Made by a program: the position numbers and the translations under genes
Shown here: piece after piece, positions 59,201-64,000 of the stretch
How the letters are laid out: the number at the start of each line of letters is the position of its first letter
Numbering within the stretch: position 1 is the first letter of the stretch
Assembly: GCF_021730395.1 (NCBI RefSeq)
Contig: NC_069363.1
Location: 50,087,001 to 50,151,000 of the forward strand
Direction of reading: 5' to 3'
Source of the DNA: Mercenaria mercenaria
Lineage: Eukaryota; Mollusca; Bivalvia; Venerida; Veneridae
Length of the DNA stretch: 64,000 bases
The notes under the pieces: model-generated
Seen by the model: only the letters and a program-made list of their open reading frames with translations
What the model was told of the DNA's origin: nothing
Databases searched by the model: none

Positions 59201-60523
59201 AAAAAAGGCAGTCTGGCCCTGTAAAATGATGTTTATAAAGAATCCTAATATATATTGGCTGACACAATTTCAGAGCTACAATAATGTTATAACATTTTTG
59301 TATTATACATGTAACTGCTATTGTTGCTTAGAAACCTGTTGATTCAACTAAGTTGTTAAAAAATGAATAGTTGTCCTTCTAATTACCAGAAGCGAAACGA
59401 ATATATGAGCCGCACCATGAGAAAACCAACATAGTGAGTTTGCGACCAGCATGAATCCAGACCAGCCTGCACATCAGCGCAGTCTGGTCAGGATCCATGC
59501 TGTTCGCTTTGAAACCCTGTTGCAATTAGGGAAACCATTAGCGAACAGCAGGCCGGTCTGAATCCATGCTGGTCGCAAACGCACTATGTTGGTTTTCTCA
59601 TGGCACGCTTCATATATGTTTACATTTTGTTATGCTATTAATGTTTAGAAATTTGCAATATCATGGTGTTGTCACTATTAAACTATTAAGAAACAATGCT
59701 CCTCAAAGTAACGGGAAAAGTCAGAATTCATGTATCGTGACAGCAGGAAAAGTTATGCTACAATAAATAAATTATGATTGCACTGTTATCAGAAATAATA
59801 TTATCTAAAACATTCAGATATATTCTTCATGCATGGAGAAATAGACTGCAAATATGGAAATTGTGACTGTATAATGCATCTTTAAAAATGTTAGTATGGT
59901 GTCTATTTGATTGAAGAGCGATGACTTTAGTTTTAAAAAGAACGCATACATATGACTGTAAAGGTTTTATAGACTGAAAGATTAGCCGTTATCTCTTAAA
60001 CACAGTCAGAATACACCAGGTTAAACAAACAACATATCTGAAAAGAGTTTATAACAAACTGAATGATCAAATATTAACATTTTGAATTAGATCACTATCT
60101 AATATTAAACTATTACAATAAAGTTCATTAGTTCACCTCTCGGATGCTGAAATATCTGGTGCCACCCATTCTCTCGTTTAATCTCATTTTCCCGCCATAC
60201 TCTAGCGGTATCAGAATTTCAGATCCAGCCATTCGACCATGACTTCTGACAAACTCCTTCCCTTTCTTCTTCGTAAACCAATCAACATCAGTTAAATCTA
60301 AAACTCGTGCACGAACAAACCAAACACTTAACTGCTTCTCAAGTTTGATCCTACAACTGTTCGAGGCATCTGTAATAGCACCATTTGCTTGTGACTCTTC
60401 AAATGTCGTTCCAAGGGCGTCATAAGCCACCTTCACTAAACACGGCATCTTCAAAATATCTAGCCCTGTTTTCAAATCGTATTTCACCATAGACCACTTT
60501 AACCGTTTTTCTCGGTGTGACAT
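56298..60523 (-). CDS. THEMIS/GAREM-like CABIT-domain protein (550 residues, 5 exons)
   Basis: Exons 60523-60137, 58306-57574, 57278-57165, 56861-56830 and 56684-56298 join in phases 0, 1, 1 and 0. The protein shows two CABIT-like segments. The first runs from about residue 20 to 240: ILIPLEYGGKMRLNERMGG is the typical IP-x-GKF signature, and EFPRFVRV starts a strand-rich part. The second, from about 245, begins LKDFVEHLPLPQVVEFLNIN, like the THEMIS phrase before each CABIT. The rest has a PDTPPIPEKL proline motif, a basic patch (NRKRFF), a 32-bp micro-exon and a tail with DDIVYASVDV, a possible phosphotyrosine site. CABIT proteins act as adaptors in receptor-kinase and lymphocyte signalling in vertebrates; the role in an invertebrate is unknown. 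Exon 2 alone carries most of the conserved part. Confidence 0.82.
58380..58432. repeat. TTG-rich microsatellite
   Basis: (TTG)n and T runs inside intron 1 of the CABIT gene. Confidence 0.7.
59406..59612. mobile_element. Long-palindrome MITE
   Basis: TGAGCCGCACCATGAGAAAA at the left and CTCATGGCACGCTTCA at the right. One arm is shortened compared with 22527-22763. It lies in intron 1 of the CABIT gene, with ATAT on both sides. Confidence 0.85.
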
Positions 60524-61819
60524 ATCTATCTTGATTTACATTTTAATACTATGAACGTTTATAACTCATGTTGCACTGTAAGTTACTGAACCCTTAAATG
60601 CAATTATATTTGACATTCTGAACGACAATGACTACTATTACTTTTCTCCATGTCTAAATTAGTAAATGTATTTTTTCCTCTTGAAAACACAATATGCTTA
60701 AAATGTCGTCCGCGTCCAGAAGGTTTCTGTTTAAATTTCTTCATCTTTTTATTCCTCTTGTTTTATCCTACTTAATGTTACACTGCCTTGCACAAAGTAA
60801 TTGCAAATTAGATCGATATATATATATAAACACGGTATGTTAAATAAAATGTATGTATATGCTTACTGTGTCTCTGTGCTTGTAATCACGCGCTTGAAAC
60901 TTATCATCATTTTATTCATTCTGTTTGTTTTGCTGAAAGTTTTACACTGCTTTGCCCAAACTTACTGAAAATCTGAGTTATGTAAGGTATGGCATAGTAC
61001 ATTAAATATCTTGCCTCGTATTATCCAGTGTTTAACCAGAATCATGTTCTTGAAAAGTGTCACCTATTTGTCCTGAAGAGGTTGCCACTTTAACGTGCTG
61101 TCTTATAAGTTTAATAGGTCGATATGTAAGATATACACAAAGAATATATTATCAAAATCAATATATACAATTTTAACCACTAAACACTTGAAACATGATA
61201 TTATCTCATCTTTTTATAAGTCCGTATGTTAACTCTTCCTATTTGCCCATGGTACTACACTAGTTATTATAGCAAATTTTGATCAAGTAAGGTATAAACA
61301 CAGTAGTAATCCTGTACTGCGTACATGTCTCTAATATCTTCTTTATAATCCAACCTACTAACTTGTTTTGAATCCGTTTGCACTTTCGTAAATATATTAT
61401 CATACATAGAACTTACGTAAACATATTTTCCGTGTTATAAGAGTAGCACATAATAATATTTAATGGTTCGTGGGAAAATGTTAAACGCACAATTTATGTG
61501 TAAATGTTCAACGAGCATGACAATCGACTTGACACCGAGTGTGTTTATCAGTCGTATACAAAACTTGGATGACACTGAGTCAGCCGTTTGTTAACACTTG
61601 AGAGATATTATGAAAGTCATTAACACCATCCTACAGTAAGACGCACATACAGTACAGTAAATAATGTTAACAAATCGTTAAATTGATAACCGAATATCTA
61701 CCCCACCGGTACGCAACAACTGACAAAACAACATGACTCAGCAATAGGAATTAGAACATTCTGAGATTTAGTGCGAACTGGTTTTAACACGTTACAAATC
61801 GGAAAATGATACAGAGACT
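60524..61819. other. Upstream region of the CABIT gene
   Basis: No gene recognised. It presumably holds the promoter of the minus-strand CABIT gene. Confidence 0.4.
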
Positions 61820-62006
61820 GCCGGTGTAACATTGACCCCATGGGTCCTTTTTCAACGTTGAGAATTGACCCCGTCAACATTTTAACATTCATTTTTGATC
61901 AAAAGGTCCTTTTTCAACGTCGAGAATTGACCCCGCCAATTTTAACATTAAATTTTCATCAATGGGGTCATTTTTCAACGGGGTCAATATTTAATGTTAC
62001 ACCGGC
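61820..62006. mobile_element. MITE with GCCGGTGTAACATT ends
   Basis: A perfect 14-bp terminal inverted repeat (61820-61833 and 61993-62006). Inside, TTTTTCAACGTTGAGAATTG and GGGTCATTTTTCAACGGGGT words repeat as nested inverted and direct copies. No coding capacity; superfamily not assigned. Confidence 0.8.
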
Positions 62007-62740
62007 TTACAATGTTCTATTTTATTTTACAATCAGTGGACACTACCAGGACTCAAACAATCGCAAATCGCCCACAATTCGATCAATCTTTACATCTATA
62101 AATGAAACACAATGTATATAACACCATGCATTCCGTATAACGCAGAGTTTTGTTTGAGGTCTGCATCAAAATCGTTAAATTTGTAACGAAGAGAACTTAA
62201 GCATAGCTGATTGACCGATACTTATGCAGGGTTTTTTTACTTTTAAAGAAAAGGAGCAGTGCAGGAAAAAGTCTTTACAAGTTCATGCATCAGATAAAAG
62301 TTGAAAATCAACATGCAGAGAGCCTCCATATAAGTTTATGTTTCAAGTCCATTAAGAAAGTCAATGTTAGGTTATTGTAAATGCTATAAAAAGCGTTTTC
62401 AATGCAAGATAATAGCGAACTTTAAAAAAAAAGATTTTTTTTTGTATCCAAATAGTCAATTGGTGTGCCCACTTTGCGTTAATTCATTTCTTGGCTAGAA
62501 AAAAGACAATTCGTCTCTAGAATGTCACGAAAAGCGCAAAATCGTTTATTCTTATTTGTTTTGTAAAAAAAATACATAATATCAAAACCAAATTGATACT
62601 AATAAAAATAATGATAATATTAAAGATATTATCGTTATTATTATCATTAAAGCAAATAGTTTAAATTTAACGTTTGTGAAACATTTATAAAAATGCAATT
62701 AAATTATCATGAAGAGTAGTATAGGCGTCGGTTTGGCCCC
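62007..62740. other. Gene-free stretch
   Basis: AT-rich, with nothing supported. Confidence 0.4.
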
Positions 62741-62745
62741 ACGAC

Positions 62746-62801
62746 TGCGCATGCGCGGCGGCCATCTTGGATCTATGACGTCATGCGCAGCGGCCATTTT
62801 G
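62746..62801. promoter_or_regulatory. NRF1/YY1/CRE-like site cluster
   Basis: TGCGCATGCGC (62746-62756, NRF1-type), GGCCATCTTGG (62760-62770, YY1-type), TGACGTCA (62776-62783, CRE palindrome) and CGGCCATTTTGG (62791-62802, second YY1-type) lie within 57 bp in an otherwise AT-rich region. Such groupings are typical of TATA-less promoters. No transcript start is visible next to it, so it may also be a distal element or part of a repeat. Confidence 0.5.
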
Positions 62802-63375
62802 GATTCTAATTTTAGAATGACATCATCTTCCTATTTTGAGAATGACCTCACTCTGCTATTTATATCTCCCAGAAGTATATAGAGCTGACTTATATACCTA
62901 TCTAGGGCGTGTTCGCGCACATTGAGGGTCAGGTGCTCAGCCCTAGACGGGGAGATAACTTTAAAACAAAATATTTCAAGAAAATCAAATAAATATTAAT
63001 TATATTTGAACATATAGATTTTTCTATAACCTAAATGAATAAATACATTGTATGGTAAACAAAGAGCTTATTAAAAATAATTTAAAGCAAAATATTTATT
63101 ATATTTTAATTTAAAACATTAAGCTTTCTTTCAAAAAGTCACGTTAGAAGTATAATTTACTGAAAATTAATGACTACTTTTTTTGCTTACGATGTTTCCT
63201 CCTTGGCGTCTACTGACCAAATGACTCCAATCATAAGTGTATTGCTCGGACCTATTTTTACAATGACTTCATAAGCTATATTTAGATAAGGTCATGAGTG
63301 AATCAAACGTGATCATGGTCAGAATGTCTAGCATGTGTTGATTTAAGACCGGATAGGCGGACAATAAAAAGTAAA

Positions 63376-63505
63376 CATGTCAAAGTTAATCCCTTTAAAG
63401 TCGCCACAATGTCTGGCGTTTATTTATTTAAGAGCAAATGCGTGAACAATAGTCTATTCAACTGTCAAAGTTAATCCCTTTAAAGTCGTCGTAGTGTCTG
63501 GCTTA
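63376..63505 (+). repeat. Short direct repeat
   Basis: GTCAAAGTTAATCCCTTTAA followed by AGTCG and GTCTGGC occurs at about 63378 and again at about 63466. It lies upstream of the gene starting at 63798 and could be regulatory. Confidence 0.6.
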
Positions 63506-63666
63506 AGTTGACTTATGGACGGATGCAGTATAATGGATATTGATTTTATCAATAGAAGTATTGACATAAAGATTTAATCCTCTAACAAAGGTACTCTTTT
63601 CAACTTGTCCATTCTTTGACGGTTCAAGTTTGACTTGTTTAAACCAGTATTACTATTTTTAATTGA

Positions 63667-63772
63667 CCAATCAGAATAGAGATAAATGACGTTCTTACTA
63701 AAAATACAAGCCTCGTTTTGAAATGCTTTATGGCGAGTATATAAGAACACGCTCGAGTCAGTTAAATCATTC
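63667..63772 (+). promoter_or_regulatory. Core promoter: CCAAT, TATA and initiator
   Basis: CCAAT (63667-63671), TATATAAG (63738-63745) and a TCATTC initiator (63767-63772) whose A (63769) is 31 bp from the TATA start. This is the expected spacing, and an ATG follows 29 bp later. Confidence 0.65.
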
Positions 63773-63797
63773 TAACTTTAGAATTCATACCGGAAAC

Positions 63798-64000
63798 ATG
63801 GAAAACTTTGATACTATCGTGAATACTTTCACCGACGCAGATGAGCTCATGAATTTTGCGGCGACGTGGGGGATACAGGATTCCCCGTGTGTGCGGTTCC
63901 GTTTGTTTCAATTGAGGAACCCGCAATATGGTAATGACTTTGTCGAGGAAAAGTTGAATAACATTCCTCAACATTTTGGAGAGCCAACTGACCAGAACAC
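63798..64000 (+). CDS. 5' end of an unidentified gene, cut by the window
   Basis: The ATG at 63798 (AACATGG context) opens a frame that stays open to the window end, 67 codons. It begins MENFDTIVNTFTDADELMNF and continues with CVRFRLFQLRNPQYGNDFVE. I do not recognise the family. It has no signal peptide or membrane segment in the visible part and is of mixed charge. The good promoter and start context support it being real; its nature (host gene or mobile-element gene) is open. Confidence 0.55.
   Translation, partial: MENFDTIVNTFTDADELMNFAATWGIQDSPCVRFRLFQLRNPQYGNDFVEEKLNNIPQHFGEPTDQN

Noticed and set aside
1-64000. CRISPR array, operons or other prokaryotic features
   Set aside because: The regular repeats at 29258-30755 and 51890-53013 have no unique spacers. 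Genes have GT-AG introns and polyadenylation signals, so the DNA is eukaryotic.

Overview
This is AT-rich animal nuclear DNA, most likely from a bivalve mollusc, probably a venerid clam or close relative. The grounds are small GT-AG exons in long repeat-filled introns, a tRNA-headed SINE, several palindromic MITE families, a Tx1/L1-type LINE, Helentron-like elements with internal minisatellites, and a C1q-domain gene. These combine as in bivalve genomes, but the species is inferred. I joined exons by hand using splice sites and codon phase; every multi-exon model below closes in frame from ATG to stop.

Left part (1-33 kb): a C1q-domain gene (3190-4314, minus) with a second, tandemly duplicated 5' part at 1029-1963. 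The duplicate is split by a Helentron-like element that fills 1-1026. Then come a palindromic-motif MITE (5164-5637), a Helitron-like minisatellite element carrying a SINE with clean target duplications (6655-7959), a nearly intact LINE ORF2 on the minus strand (8844-12607), a second copy of the palindromic-motif MITE (14196-14490), another Helentron-like element (15437-16259) and mostly gene-free DNA. A four-exon Ctr/SLC31 copper-transporter gene lies at 22255-26698 (plus). It is followed by a 1.5-kb minisatellite of about 29-bp units (29258-30755).

Right part (34-60.5 kb) holds three signalling-type genes side by side. A CARD plus coiled-coil protein (34339-37498, plus) converges with a 14-exon gene on the minus strand (38712-53025). 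That gene encodes, in one frame, a dynamin/mitofusin-like GTPase with a membrane-type hydrophobic segment, fused to a C-terminal protein kinase. Upstream of it on the same strand is a THEMIS/GAREM-like CABIT-domain gene (56298-60523). Death-fold adaptor, large GTPase-kinase and CABIT protein together look like an immune or stress signalling neighbourhood; that functional link is inference from domains and proximity only.

The GTPase-kinase is the most unusual object here. Its kinase glycine loop lies in the last GTPase exon. Its G domain carries two phase-0 cassette-like exons (215 residues, mostly low complexity) between the G2 and G3 motifs. Its first intron holds about 29 tandem copies of a unit that mimics its own exon-1 5' splice site. 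A further gene begins at 63798 behind a recognisable CCAAT/TATA/initiator promoter and runs off the window.
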